Source of the DNA: Planotetraspora phitsanulokensis
Lineage (GTDB): Bacteria > Actinomycetota > Actinomycetes > Streptosporangiales > Streptosporangiaceae
Length of the DNA stretch: 64,000 nucleotides
Direction: 5' to 3'
NCBI RefSeq assembly: GCF_016863295.1
Contig: NZ_BOOP01000009.1
Coordinates: 186,001-250,000, forward strand
Shown here piece after piece: positions 25,729 to 34,329 of the stretch (the stretch's first letter is position 1; each line of letters starts with the position of its first letter). Under the pieces are notes generated by a model. That model was not told the origin of the DNA and made no database searches. It saw only the letters and a program-made list of their open reading frames with translations. The position numbers and the translations under genes are program-made.

Positions 25729-26863
25729 CCAGAGCCACCCGAGCCCGCAGGCCGTCGCCGACGCGTTCGCCCCGAGCCGGCTCACCCAGGCGCGGCACCT
25801 CGCGGGCCTGACCAAGAAGGACCTGGCGGAGCGGATCGGGGTCACACCCGCCGCCGTCGGGCAGTACGAGACGGGCATGACCCGGCCGCGCCCGGCGCTG
25901 GTCCCCCAGCTCGCCGACGCCCTCGCCGTACCGCCGGCGTTCTTCCTGACCGGCCGCCCGCACGGCAAGCTCGACGGCTCGATGGCGCACTTCCGCAGCC
26001 TGCGCTCCACACGTGCCCACCAGCGGGCCAAGGCCGTCGCGTTCGTGGAGCAGGTGTGGGAGCTCGCGCACGCGCTGGAGAAGCGGGTGCGACTCCCCCA
26101 CGTCGACCTGCCCGGTTTCTCCGGCGGCGAGGTGCACGCGGGGGTGGACCTCCCCCGCGACCCCGCGCAGGCGGCCCGCGCGCTGCGCCGGCTCTGGGGA
26201 CTGGGCACCGGCCCGCTGTCCCACATCGTCAGGCACATGGAGGCGCACGGCGTCATCGTCGTGTTCCCGCCTCCCGACGAGGACTCCGCGACCGTCGACG
26301 CGTTCTCCACCTCACAGCTGCCCCGGCCGATCGTGGTGCTGACGGCCAACCGGTTCGACGACATCCATCGGTACCGCTTCACCGCGGCGCACGAGCTCGG
26401 CCATCTGGTCCTCCACGGCGACACGGCGTCGGGGGACGCACAGCAGGAGCGGGAGGCGGACGTGTTCGCCGCGGAGTTCCTCACCCCCCGCGACAGCATC
26501 CTGCCCGACCTGCCCAGGCGGCTCGACCTGCGCCGTCTGGGGCAGCTCCGGCACACCTGGGGCGTCTCCGTCGACTCGCTCCTCTACCGCTGCCGGGAGG
26601 TGGGCCTGCTGTCCGACTCCGCGGCGAGCCGCGCCTACCAGCGGCTCAGGGAGCTGCGCGACCAGCCCGGCTTCGCCGCCGAGCCGATCAGCGGCTATCC
26701 CGGCGAACAGCCGACGCTTCTGCGCCAGGCCTTCGAGCTGGCGGTGGCCGAGACGGGGCTCACGATGGCGCAACTCGCGGGCGCGCTGGCCTGGCCGGCC
26801 GGCCGCGTGCGCGAACTGCTCGGCATGCCCGACCAACGCCCGGCTCTGCGCATCGTCCCCTGA
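25715..26863 (+). CDS. XRE helix-turn-helix protein with ImmA/IrrE metallopeptidase domain
   Basis: A 382-residue fusion. The N-terminal XRE domain (LTQARHLAGLTKKDLAERIGVTPAAVGQYETGMTRPRPALVPQLADAL, about 15-65) binds DNA. The C-terminal ImmA/IrrE (COG2856) domain has the zinc motif HELGH near 226-230 (FTAAHELGHLVLHG) and a downstream acidic ligand region (QEREADVFAAEFLTP). Members cleave a repressor when a signal arrives, as ImmA does for ICEBs1 and IrrE in radiation response. The substrate is probably the upstream overlapping protein or another repressor. No integrase or phage gene is adjacent, so this is a stand-alone stress or defence-like module. Confidence 0.87.
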   Translation: MSTRNQSHPSPQAVADAFAPSRLTQARHLAGLTKKDLAERIGVTPAAVGQYETGMTRPRPALVPQLADALAVPPAFFLTGRPHGKLDGSMAHFRSLRSTRAHQRAKAVAFVEQVWELAHALEKRVRLPHVDLPGFSGGEVHAGVDLPRDPAQAARALRRLWGLGTGPLSHIVRHMEAHGVIVVFPPPDEDSATVDAFSTSQLPRPIVVLTANRFDDIHRYRFTAAHELGHLVLHGDTASGDAQQEREADVFAAEFLTPRDSILPDLPRRLDLRRLGQLRHTWGVSVDSLLYRCREVGLLSDSAASRAYQRLRELRDQPGFAAEPISGYPGEQPTLLRQAFELAVAETGLTMAQLAGALAWPAGRVRELLGMPDQRPALRIVP

Positions 26864-26948
26864 CAGCGGCGGCCGTCGTACGGCCCTTCCTTGCGAACGT
26901 GCCGCGAACGACCATGGGGGGCGCGGGTGCTACGAAGGGAGTCAAAGC

Positions 26949-27374
26949 ATGGAGGTCACGAAACTGATCTCGCGGATCCAGGACCACGTGACGGTCCGGC
27001 GGGTCTTCGGGGAGCCGATCACGGTGGACGGCGTGACGGTCGTCCCTGTCGCCAGGGTCGCCGCCGGCGGCGGTGGCGGTGAAGGCTCAGGACCGGGGGT
27101 GCGCGGCGACGGCGGGTCCGCCACGGGCGGTGACCACACGGGCGAGGGGCAGGCCGAGGGCTTGGGGGCGGGCTTCGGCATGGCCGCCAGCCCGGCGGGG
27201 GTCTACGTCATCAAGGAGGGCAAGGTCAGCTGGGAGCCCGCCCTCGACATCAACCGCATCGTGCTGGGAGGCCAGATCGTCGCCGTCGTGGCGCTGCTCA
27301 CTCTGCGCGCGATCGTCCGCAGCAGGGCCAAGGCACGCGCCGGCGCGCACGGTGCGCCACGCCGCGGGCGCTGA
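26949..27374 (+). CDS. GerW/YtfJ-family sporulation protein
   Basis: A 141-residue protein with the GerW (YtfJ) pattern: VTVRRVFGEPITVDGVTVVPVARVAAGGGGG, a Gly-rich variable middle, then GMAASPAGVYVIKEGKVSWEPALDINRI and a C-terminal hydrophobic helix (VLGGQIVAVVALLTLRAIV) with a basic tail. In Bacillus the relative is a spore protein needed for germination; actinomycete copies are common and poorly characterised. The ATG at 26949 follows GAAGGGAG. The hydrophobic C-terminus suggests membrane attachment. It stands alone between the ImmA pair and the chitinase. Confidence 0.82.
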   Translation: MEVTKLISRIQDHVTVRRVFGEPITVDGVTVVPVARVAAGGGGGEGSGPGVRGDGGSATGGDHTGEGQAEGLGAGFGMAASPAGVYVIKEGKVSWEPALDINRIVLGGQIVAVVALLTLRAIVRSRAKARAGAHGAPRRGR

Positions 27375-27436
27375 TCTCCGCGACCGACGCCGCCTCACGC
27401 CCCGGCCGGGCGGAGGCGGCGCCGCTGTTTTGGGTC

Positions 27437-27465
27437 TTGCCGGGAGAAAGGGCCGGGATTACGAT
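27437..27465 (+). promoter_or_regulatory. Chitinase promoter
   Basis: TTGCCG (27437-27442) and TACGAT (27460-27465) are 17 bases apart. The predicted start near 27472 is immediately before the AGGAAACTTTCCT palindrome. Confidence 0.5.
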
Positions 27466-27478
27466 CCGCGCAATTGTT

Positions 27479-27491
27479 AGGAAACTTTCCT
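27479..27491. promoter_or_regulatory. AGGAAACTTTCCT palindrome before chitinase
   Basis: A perfect 13-base palindrome with a central C lies just after the predicted transcription start. A second inverted repeat, GGAAG-TG-CTTCC (27496-27507), overlaps the AAGGAAG ribosome-binding site. The layout fits repression by a sugar-responsive regulator or an RNA structure. The binding protein is not identified. Confidence 0.5.
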
Positions 27492-27509
27492 GTAAGGAAG
27501 TGCTTCCAC

Positions 27510-30065
27510 ATGCGCCGATTAGCCGCCGTGTTGTCGGTAATCGTCCTGGCGATCGCCCTGGCCTCCCCCGCCTCCGCCGCCGACCGCCTGATCGCGACCT
27601 TCACCCTGAACGGCACGCAGGGGAAGTTCGTGGTGAGCAACCCGGGCTCCTCCGCCGTCAGCGGCTGGTCGATCGAGTTCGACCTGCCGGCCGGGGTGAC
27701 CGTCAGCAACGCCCAGAACGCGACGACCTCGCAGTCCGGGACCCACGTCACGCTGACCCCCGCCTTCTACATCGACACCGTCCGGGCGAACGGGAACACC
27801 GAGCCGTTCAGCCCCACGTTCACCCTCAGCGCGGCGGCCCAGCCGTCCGGATGCACCATCGCCGGCGCCCGCTGTGACGGCACCGGCGATCCCGCTCCCC
27901 CGCCGCCCCCGCTCACGGCGACGTACTCGGCCAACGGCACTCAGGCGAAGTTCGTGGTGAAGAACAACTCCGGCACCGCCCTCAACGGCTGGTCGATCAC
28001 CTTCGACCTGCCCGCCGGGGTCACCGCGAGCGCCGCCCAGAACGGCGCGCTGACCCAGACGGGCCGCCAGGTCACGCTGAACCCCGCTTTCTACAACTCG
28101 ACGGTGGCGGCGCACGGTTCGACCGAGCCTTACAGCCCGTCCTTCACGCTCAGCTCCGCCGCGCAGGCGACGAACTGCCGGGTCAACGACGTCAGATGCG
28201 ACGGCTCGGCGGACACGCCGCCCGGGGCGCCGGCGAACCTGCGCTCACCCGTCAAGACCACCAGGACCGTCTCCCTGGCCTGGGACGCCGCGACCCCGGG
28301 GAGCCTGCCCATCACCGGCTACGAGGTCTACAACGGCACAGCCCTCGTCACGACGGTGACCGGGACGGCCACCACGGTCACGGGGCTGTCCCCGAACACG
28401 GCCTACTCCTTCACCGTCAAGGCCAGGGACCGCAAGGGCGGCCTGTCCGCCGCGAGCGCCGCGCTGGCCGTCCGGACGAACAACCCGGCCGACGACACCC
28501 AGCCGCCGACGGCTCCGGCGAACCTGCGCAGCACCGGCACGACGTCGTCGACGGTCGCGCTCGCGTGGAACGCCTCGACCGACGACAAGGGCGTCGCGGG
28601 ATATGACGTCTACGTGGGCGGCACGCTCACCACGACCGTCGCCGGCACCACGACCACGGTGACCGGGCTGTCCCCGTCCACCCAGTACACCTTCCAGGTC
28701 CGCGCCCGCGACCTGTACGACAACACCTCCGCGCCGAGCAACGCCGTGACGGCGTCCACCGGCGACATCATCGGCAGCGGGTACGCCCGGGTGGGCTACT
28801 TCGTGCAGTGGGGCATCTACGGGCGGCAGTACTTCGTCCGCAACCTGGACACCACCGGAGCCGCCGCGAAGCTGACCCACCTCAACTACGCCTTCGCGAA
28901 CATCGACCCGGTGAACCTGACCTGCCTGAACGGTGTCACCAAGGGCACCACGGCCAACCCGCAGGATCCGAACCAGGGTGACGGCTCAGGCGACGCGGAC
29001 GCCGACTACGGCAGGCCGATGAGCGCGGCGCAGTCCGTCGACGGCGTCGGCGACACCGGCTGGGAGGCGCTGCGCGGCAACTACAACCAGCTGCGCAAGC
29101 TCAAGGCCAAGTACCCGAACCTGAAGGTGCTGATCTCGATCGGCGGCTGGACCTATTCGAAGTACTTCTCCGACGTGGCGGCCACCGACGCGTCCCGCCG
29201 GAAGTTCGTCAGCTCGTGCATCGACATGTACATCAAGGGCAACCTGCCGGTGTACAACAGCGCGGGCGGGCCGGGCAGCGCGGCCGGGATCTTCGACGGC
29301 ATCGACCTCGACTGGGAGTGGCCGGGCTCGGACGGCCATCCCGGCAACCACGTCAGCCCGAACGACAAGGCGAACAACACCCTCCTGATCGCCGAGTTCC
29401 GCAGGCAGCTCGACGCGCTGACCACGGAGACGGGCAAGCGCTACCAGCTCACCGCCTTCACCCCGGCCGACCCGGCGAAGATCGCGGCGGGATGGGACCT
29501 GCCGCAGGTCGCCAAGTCCCTGGACATCTTCAACATCCAGGGCTACGACTTCCACGGCGCGGGAAGCGACAACTCGTGGGAGCCGAACCGCACGGGGCAC
29601 CAGGGCAACCTCTACGCCGACGCCGACGACCCGTACTCGTTCCACTTCAGCGTGGAGAACGCGGTCAACGCTTATCTCCAGGCCGGGGTGAATCCGCGCA
29701 AGCTCACCATCGGGCTCGCCTACTACGGACGCGGCTGGCAGGGCGTCGCCGACGGCGGCAAGGCGGGCGAGTGGCAGGCCGCGGGCGGAGCGGCCGCCGG
29801 CCAGTTCGCCGAGGAGGCCGGCACTCGCGGGTACTCGAACCTGGTGGCCGGCGTGCCCGGCTGCACGGTACGTCATGACGAGCAGGCGGTCGCCACCTAC
29901 TGCTTCACCGGGAACGGCGGCCAGTGGTGGAGTTTCGACGACGCCTGGTCGATCGGCCGCAAGACCGAGTGGCTGAAGAGCAAGGGCCTGCTCGGCGCGA
30001 TGATCTGGGAGATGTCCGGCGACACCGGATCCCTGACCAGCGCCCTCGACGCCGGTCTGCGATAG
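27510..30065 (+). CDS. Secreted modular GH18 chitinase
   Basis: An 851-residue exported enzyme. Order: signal peptide (about 1-25, ending ASPASAA), two CBM2-type carbohydrate-binding modules (about 26-125 and 133-232, each with GWSI-FDLPAGV and TLxPAFY), two fibronectin type III domains (about 240-325 and 332-418) and a GH18 catalytic domain to the end. The catalytic signature DGIDLDWEW lies near 595-603, its last Glu being the proton donor. SIGGWTYSKYF and MIWEMSGD are further GH18 hallmarks. It degrades chitin outside the cell. The start at 27510 (MRRLAAV) is preferred over one 36 bases upstream because AAGGAAG precedes it. Confidence 0.93.
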   Translation: MRRLAAVLSVIVLAIALASPASAADRLIATFTLNGTQGKFVVSNPGSSAVSGWSIEFDLPAGVTVSNAQNATTSQSGTHVTLTPAFYIDTVRANGNTEPFSPTFTLSAAAQPSGCTIAGARCDGTGDPAPPPPPLTATYSANGTQAKFVVKNNSGTALNGWSITFDLPAGVTASAAQNGALTQTGRQVTLNPAFYNSTVAAHGSTEPYSPSFTLSSAAQATNCRVNDVRCDGSADTPPGAPANLRSPVKTTRTVSLAWDAATPGSLPITGYEVYNGTALVTTVTGTATTVTGLSPNTAYSFTVKARDRKGGLSAASAALAVRTNNPADDTQPPTAPANLRSTGTTSSTVALAWNASTDDKGVAGYDVYVGGTLTTTVAGTTTTVTGLSPSTQYTFQVRARDLYDNTSAPSNAVTASTGDIIGSGYARVGYFVQWGIYGRQYFVRNLDTTGAAAKLTHLNYAFANIDPVNLTCLNGVTKGTTANPQDPNQGDGSGDADADYGRPMSAAQSVDGVGDTGWEALRGNYNQLRKLKAKYPNLKVLISIGGWTYSKYFSDVAATDASRRKFVSSCIDMYIKGNLPVYNSAGGPGSAAGIFDGIDLDWEWPGSDGHPGNHVSPNDKANNTLLIAEFRRQLDALTTETGKRYQLTAFTPADPAKIAAGWDLPQVAKSLDIFNIQGYDFHGAGSDNSWEPNRTGHQGNLYADADDPYSFHFSVENAVNAYLQAGVNPRKLTIGLAYYGRGWQGVADGGKAGEWQAAGGAAAGQFAEEAGTRGYSNLVAGVPGCTVRHDEQAVATYCFTGNGGQWWSFDDAWSIGRKTEWLKSKGLLGAMIWEMSGDTGSLTSALDAGLR

Positions 30066-30071
30066 CGCGAC

Positions 30072-30105
30072 CCGGGGCCGTCTCCGCTACGGGAGGCGGC
30101 CCCGG
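30072..30105. terminator. Terminator hairpin after chitinase
   Basis: Arms 30072-30085 and 30092-30105 form a 14-bp stem with one G-U pair around the loop GCTACG. It separates the convergent chitinase and membrane-anchored protein genes and ends one base before the latter's stop codon. Confidence 0.75.
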
Positions 30106-30106
30106 C

Positions 30107-30679
30107 TCAGCGGAAGGCCGCGAACGCCACGCCCGCCGCGGTGGCGATCACCGTGGAGAAGATGACGAGCACCATGATCGTGCCGAGCGGGTTGCGATGC
30201 TTGCGTGTGAAGGCCGCCAGCGGCGTGCGCACGGGATAGGCGGAGGCGACCGTCGAGGGCTCCGGCCGGGGAGACGACGGTTCGGGCGTCGGCGTCGGCG
30301 TCCGGTGCCGTACGACGGGCGCCACCGGCGGCGGGGCGGGCCTGGCGGGTGCGGGAGGCGTGACCCGCCGCGTGGGCGAGGGGGCCGGCCGCGGAGTCGG
30401 AGGCTCCGGCGACGGCGGGGGAGCCGGGCGGGCGCACTGAGGCCGGGACAGAATGCCGACCTCGGCCTTCAGCCGCACCAGCGTGTGGAGGTCGACGCAG
30501 ACGGCGATGCCCAGGCCGTCGTCGTCCGGAGGTTGCGGGCCCGCCTTCACCCTGACATCGGCTCTCACCAGGGGATCGGGTGGAGGCGCGGCCGCGGCCG
30601 GCATGGCGACCCCGGCGGCCGCGAGCGCGCAGCCCGCGAGGACGCCGCCCACCGCCGTGAGGGTCCGTGTGAAGCCCAT
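30107..30679 (-). CDS. Pro-rich exported protein with C-terminal membrane anchor
   Basis: An unrecognised 190-residue protein. A signal peptide (residues about 1-30, AAAGVAMPAAAA) leads to a short region VRADVRVKAGPQPPDDDGLGIAVCVDLHTLVRLKAEVGILSRPQC. A long Pro/Arg/Ser linker follows (about 80-145) and then one C-terminal helix (GTIMVLVIFSTVIATAAGVAFAAF). The architecture suggests a small extracytoplasmic domain with two cysteines held at the membrane through a wall-spanning linker. It is three bases downstream of the DUF4239-like gene on the same strand and probably forms an operon with it. Confidence 0.65.
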   Translation of the reverse strand: MGFTRTLTAVGGVLAGCALAAAGVAMPAAAAPPPDPLVRADVRVKAGPQPPDDDGLGIAVCVDLHTLVRLKAEVGILSRPQCARPAPPPSPEPPTPRPAPSPTRRVTPPAPARPAPPPVAPVVRHRTPTPTPEPSSPRPEPSTVASAYPVRTPLAAFTRKHRNPLGTIMVLVIFSTVIATAAGVAFAAFR

Positions 30680-30682
30680 GGG

Positions 30683-31441
30683 TCACCGACTCTCGGGGAT
30701 TCGCTGGAATTCCTGCAGCGCGGCCGAGAAGGCGTCGGGCGTGACCGCCAACCCGCCGGTGAACACGCGGGAGATGTCCCAGGCCAGGTAGACGCCGACG
30801 CCCAGCATCATTGCCATCGCGAGCATCGGCACGAGGGCGAGACCGCGAGGCCGGGCGCCCGCCAGGAACGGGAAGACCAGGACCACGGCTCCCGTCAGGA
30901 TCGTCAGCACCATGACCCCGGCCGGAGGTGCGGCCTTCGCGTCGGCCGCCCTCTGACGCCGGGCGGCGGACAGGTCGGCCAGCCGGTCGAGGGCCGCTCC
31001 CTTGGCCCCCCGCGCGTCCTCGTCCGTCACGTTGAGCGCGGCCACCTGGGTGCGCAGGGAGTCGAGCCGCCAGGAGCCCTCGGGGCTGAGCCGGCCCGAC
31101 GCCATGAGGGGCCACTCGTTGTCGAGCACGAAGCCGACGTAGTCGCGCAGTCCCGCCTGCACCTCGGCGCCGGCCGGAGCCGGCAGCGAGGCCGCGGACC
31201 AGTAGGTCTCCACCGCCGCCTGGGACTCGGTGTAGGTGTTCTGCCTGGCCGAGTCGACGGTCGTCCACGGGACGACGATCGCGATGGCGAACACGAGCAG
31301 GAACAGCGAGGAGACCATCGCCCCCGCGTGCCCCGAGGAGGTCTCGTCTCCCGTCTTCCCCCGGGCCAGCCTCCGGAACAGGAATGCGGACGCGGCCACG
31401 AGACCGACCGCCGCCACCACGGCGAACACGCAGACGAGCAT
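30683..31441 (-). CDS. DUF4239-like (bestrophin-like domain) membrane protein
   Basis: A 252-residue protein with two hydrophobic segments in the N-terminal third (LVCVFAVVAAVGLVAASAFLF, MVSSLFLLVFAIAIVVPW), a soluble helical middle (AAVETYWSAASLP, GLRDYVGFVLDNEWPLMASGRLS, RLDSLRTQVAALN), and two C-terminal hydrophobic segments. This pattern, with the EWPLM segment, matches the DUF4239 family of four-helix membrane proteins of unknown function. The ATG at 31441 starts directly at the first helix and follows GGGGATGG. A GTG at 31495 would add 18 residues. The Pro-rich anchored protein follows three bases later. Confidence 0.72.
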   Translation of the reverse strand: MLVCVFAVVAAVGLVAASAFLFRRLARGKTGDETSSGHAGAMVSSLFLLVFAIAIVVPWTTVDSARQNTYTESQAAVETYWSAASLPAPAGAEVQAGLRDYVGFVLDNEWPLMASGRLSPEGSWRLDSLRTQVAALNVTDEDARGAKGAALDRLADLSAARRQRAADAKAAPPAGVMVLTILTGAVVLVFPFLAGARPRGLALVPMLAMAMMLGVGVYLAWDISRVFTGGLAVTPDAFSAALQEFQRIPESR

Positions 31442-31719
31442 TGACCATCCCCATAGACGACGAGAGCCGGGCAGGCCGGAGGCTTTCCCGATCACTTTGT
31501 GTTACATGACTACCACATGAAGTCACCATAGGGCTCGCCTTACCGCAAGACCGGACGCGCAGTTCGGGCCCGTTTGAGGCGTTATTGACGAGATGGTCGC
31601 TAGCCTCGGATGGGAAAGAGGCCAGGTGACGGGCACGTCGTCCCGCTCACCTGCTCCAGCCGTTCTGTGGCCACGGGGGCGGCCGGCGGCCGCCGGCGGA
31701 ACCGAGCGGAGGCACGGCG

Positions 31720-33603
31720 ATGCGGCTCACCAGACGGGAATTCGCGCGCCTCGCGGCGGGAGCGGGGATCGCGGCCTCGTGGCCGGCGAAGCCGGGCCCG
31801 GCGTTGCGGAAGTTCACCGACCCGCTGCCCGTTCCGCCTGTGGCCGTACCGGACAGGTCGGCCCATCGGGGCGCCGACTACTACGACGTGACCATGCGGC
31901 AGGCCCCCTGGCGCTTCCACCGCGACCTCGGCATGACCATGGCGTGGGGATACTGGGCCGCCGATCCAGGGGATCCGGCGCGCCCCCTGGGGCTGGGCTG
32001 CCTCGGGCCGACGCTGGTGGCCCGGCGCGACAGGCCGGTGATCGTCAGGTACCGCAACCGGCTGCCCACCACCCACCTGCTGCGCGGCTCCGTCGACCCC
32101 AGCCTCTGGCGGAGCGTCCCCGGCGTCCCGCCGGACCCGCCGGGAGGGCGGCGGATGACCGACCTGCCCCGCGACGTCACCGTGTGGAACGTCGTCCACC
32201 TGCACGGGGGCCTCAACCCCCCGCAGTCGGACGGCAACCCGGAGAGCTGGTTCACGTCCCACGGGCTCCACGGCCCCATGTACGGCTCGCTACCGGGAGC
32301 CGCGGCCGACGAGGCGATCTACGCCTACGGCAACGCGCAGCGGGCGGCCATGTTGTGGTACCACGACCACGCCATGGAGCTCACGCGGCTCAACAACTAC
32401 GCGGGGCTGTCCGGCGCCTACATCCTCCGCGATCACATCGAGGACGCGCTCGGCCTGCCCCGCGGCAGGTTCGAGGTGCCTCTTCTCATCCAGGACCGCA
32501 CGTTCCGCGCGGACGGCTCGCTCTTCTATCCCACGAAAGGCGGCGGCCGCCACCATCCCGTCTGGGTCCCGGAGTTCTTCGGCGACACCCCCGTCGTGAA
32601 CGGCAAGGCGTACCCCTTCCTGGCGGTGGAGCCGCGCCGCTACCGGTTCCGCGTGCTCAACGCGTCGAACGCGCGCTTCTATCACCTGTGGTTCGCACGA
32701 GACGCGTCCCGGCTGCCCTTCTGGGTGGTCGGGTCCTCGGGCGGCCTGCGGTCCTTCCCCCTGCGCGCCGACCGGATCCTGCTGGCGCCGTCGGAACGGG
32801 CCGACATCGTCGTCGACTTCGGCAGGCTGCCGATGGGCGCCGCCGTCACGCTCATGAACGACGCCGCAGTGCCGTACCCGGGCGGAGGCGGCGGGCCGGC
32901 CATCCCCGAGATCATGCGCTTCCACGTCTCCGACCCGCTGACCGGCCGTGACGACAGCACGCCGCCCGGCGCGCTCGCCCTTCCGCCGCTTGAACCGCTC
33001 CGGCCGGGGCCGGAGACCCCGGTTCGCGCGCACGTCCTCACCGAGACACTCGACCGGCAGGGCGCCCCGATCCACATGCTGATCGGCGACCGCTACTTCT
33101 TCGAGCCGGTGGACGACTTCGTGAAGTCGGGCGCGACCGAGATCTGGGAGTACGTCAACACCACGGAGGACGCCCACCCCATGCACGTCCACCTCGTGCA
33201 GTTCCTCATCCACAACCGCCAGCGGTTACGGGTGGAGGAGTACGCGAGGGACCACGCCCGCTGGGTCGCGGCGGGCCGCCCTCCCGGCGGCGGACCCGAC
33301 CCGGCCCGCTATCTCCTGGGCCCGCCGGTGCCGCCGGAGCCCGACCAGCAGGGCTGGCGGGACACCTTCGTGGCCTATCCGCGGATGGTCAACCGGATCG
33401 TCGCCCGGTTCGACCCGGCGCCCCCTGTTCCCGGCGTCGGCGGAACCGCCACCGCGTTCCCCGCCGGGTACATCCATCATTGCCACATCCTCGAACACGA
33501 GGACAACGACATGATGCGGCCATGGCGGCTGGTGACGTCCCAGCCCGCGCCTCCGGACACGCCACACGCGGGCGGGCCCGGGGCGCCTCCGCGCACCGGC
33601 TGA
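31720..33603 (+). CDS. Tat-exported multicopper oxidase, CotA/phenoxazinone synthase-like
   Basis: A 627-residue oxidase with an N-terminal twin-arginine motif (TRREFARLAAG, residues 4-14), so it is exported folded. Copper motifs are complete: HLHGG near 161, WYHDHAM near 213, HPMHVHLVQF near 485 and HHCHILEHEDNDM near 585, including the type 1 Cys and axial Met. The NTTEDAHPMHVHL segment resembles spore-coat laccase CotA and phenoxazinone synthase. It oxidises phenols, bilirubin-like compounds or metals with O2. One TTA codon lies at 33226-33228 (codon 503), unusual in this genome. The gene is 21 bases before a small NAD-binding protein. Confidence 0.9.
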   Translation: MRLTRREFARLAAGAGIAASWPAKPGPALRKFTDPLPVPPVAVPDRSAHRGADYYDVTMRQAPWRFHRDLGMTMAWGYWAADPGDPARPLGLGCLGPTLVARRDRPVIVRYRNRLPTTHLLRGSVDPSLWRSVPGVPPDPPGGRRMTDLPRDVTVWNVVHLHGGLNPPQSDGNPESWFTSHGLHGPMYGSLPGAAADEAIYAYGNAQRAAMLWYHDHAMELTRLNNYAGLSGAYILRDHIEDALGLPRGRFEVPLLIQDRTFRADGSLFYPTKGGGRHHPVWVPEFFGDTPVVNGKAYPFLAVEPRRYRFRVLNASNARFYHLWFARDASRLPFWVVGSSGGLRSFPLRADRILLAPSERADIVVDFGRLPMGAAVTLMNDAAVPYPGGGGGPAIPEIMRFHVSDPLTGRDDSTPPGALALPPLEPLRPGPETPVRAHVLTETLDRQGAPIHMLIGDRYFFEPVDDFVKSGATEIWEYVNTTEDAHPMHVHLVQFLIHNRQRLRVEEYARDHARWVAAGRPPGGGPDPARYLLGPPVPPEPDQQGWRDTFVAYPRMVNRIVARFDPAPPVPGVGGTATAFPAGYIHHCHILEHEDNDMMRPWRLVTSQPAPPDTPHAGGPGAPPRTG

Positions 33604-33624
33604 TCGTCGACGGAGGTGATCCAC

Positions 33625-34287
33625 ATGCGCGTGGTGATCGCGGGCGGGCACGGCAAGATCGCTCTGCGGCTGGAACGGCTGCTCGCGGAGCGCGACGACG
33701 CCCCGGTCGGCCTGATCCGCGACCCGTCCCAGGCCGGCGACCTCAGGTCCGCCGGCGCGGAACCCGTGGTGTGCGACCTGGAACGGGCCGGAGTCGACGA
33801 GGTCGCGGAGATCGTCCTGGGTGCGGGCGCCGTGGTTTTCGCGGCGGGCGCCGGCCCCGGCAGCGGGGCCGCGCGCAAGCACACCGTCGACCGGGGCGCG
33901 TCCGTCCTCCTGGCCGACGCCGCCGAACACGCCGGGGTGCCGCGGTTCATCCAGATCTCCACGATGGGCGGCGGTTCCCCGCGCGCACCCGGGACGGGTG
34001 AGTCGTGGAGCGCCTACATCACGGCGAAGGCCGCGGCCGAGGAGGACCTCCGGGCCCGCGAGCTGAGCTGGACCATCCTGCGTCCGGGGCGCCTGACGGA
34101 CGAGCCGGGGACGGGGCTCGTCACGCTGGCGGACCCGCCGCTCCCCTATGGCGAGGTGTCGCGGGACGACGTGGCGGCGGTGATCGCGGCGCTGATCGAC
34201 CGCCCGGAGACCCGGCACCGGACGCTGGAGCTCATCGGCGGAGGCGTTCCCATCGACCAGGCCATGCGCCTGCTGGTCTTCCGCTGA
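33625..34287 (+). CDS. NAD(P)-binding epimerase-like protein (atypical SDR)
   Basis: A 220-residue Rossmann protein. MRVVIAGGHGKIALRLERLLAERDD is the NAD(P)-binding start with GGHGKIA in place of GxxGxxG. VVFAAGAGPGSGAARKHTVDRGASVLLADAAEHAGVPRFIQIST, YITAKAAAEEDLRARELSWTILRPGRLTDEPG and VSRDDVAAVIAALID are typical of the atypical SDR family 5 (YwnB-like). The ATG at 33625 follows CGGAGG nine bases upstream. It is probably co-transcribed with the multicopper oxidase. The substrate is unknown; members include flavin reductases and nucleotide-sensing proteins. Confidence 0.82.
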   Translation: MRVVIAGGHGKIALRLERLLAERDDAPVGLIRDPSQAGDLRSAGAEPVVCDLERAGVDEVAEIVLGAGAVVFAAGAGPGSGAARKHTVDRGASVLLADAAEHAGVPRFIQISTMGGGSPRAPGTGESWSAYITAKAAAEEDLRARELSWTILRPGRLTDEPGTGLVTLADPPLPYGEVSRDDVAAVIAALIDRPETRHRTLELIGGGVPIDQAMRLLVFR

Positions 34288-34295
34288 CACCTGGT

Positions 34296-34323
34296 CGCGG
34301 CCCCTCCCGGCCGAGCGGCCGCG
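34296..34323. terminator. Weak terminator hairpin
   Basis: CGCGGCC (34296-34302) can pair with GGCCGCG (34317-34323) across a 14-base loop, between the convergent SDR gene and LAL regulator gene. The stem is only 7 bp, so the call is tentative. Confidence 0.35.
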
Positions 34324-34329
34324 GGCGGG

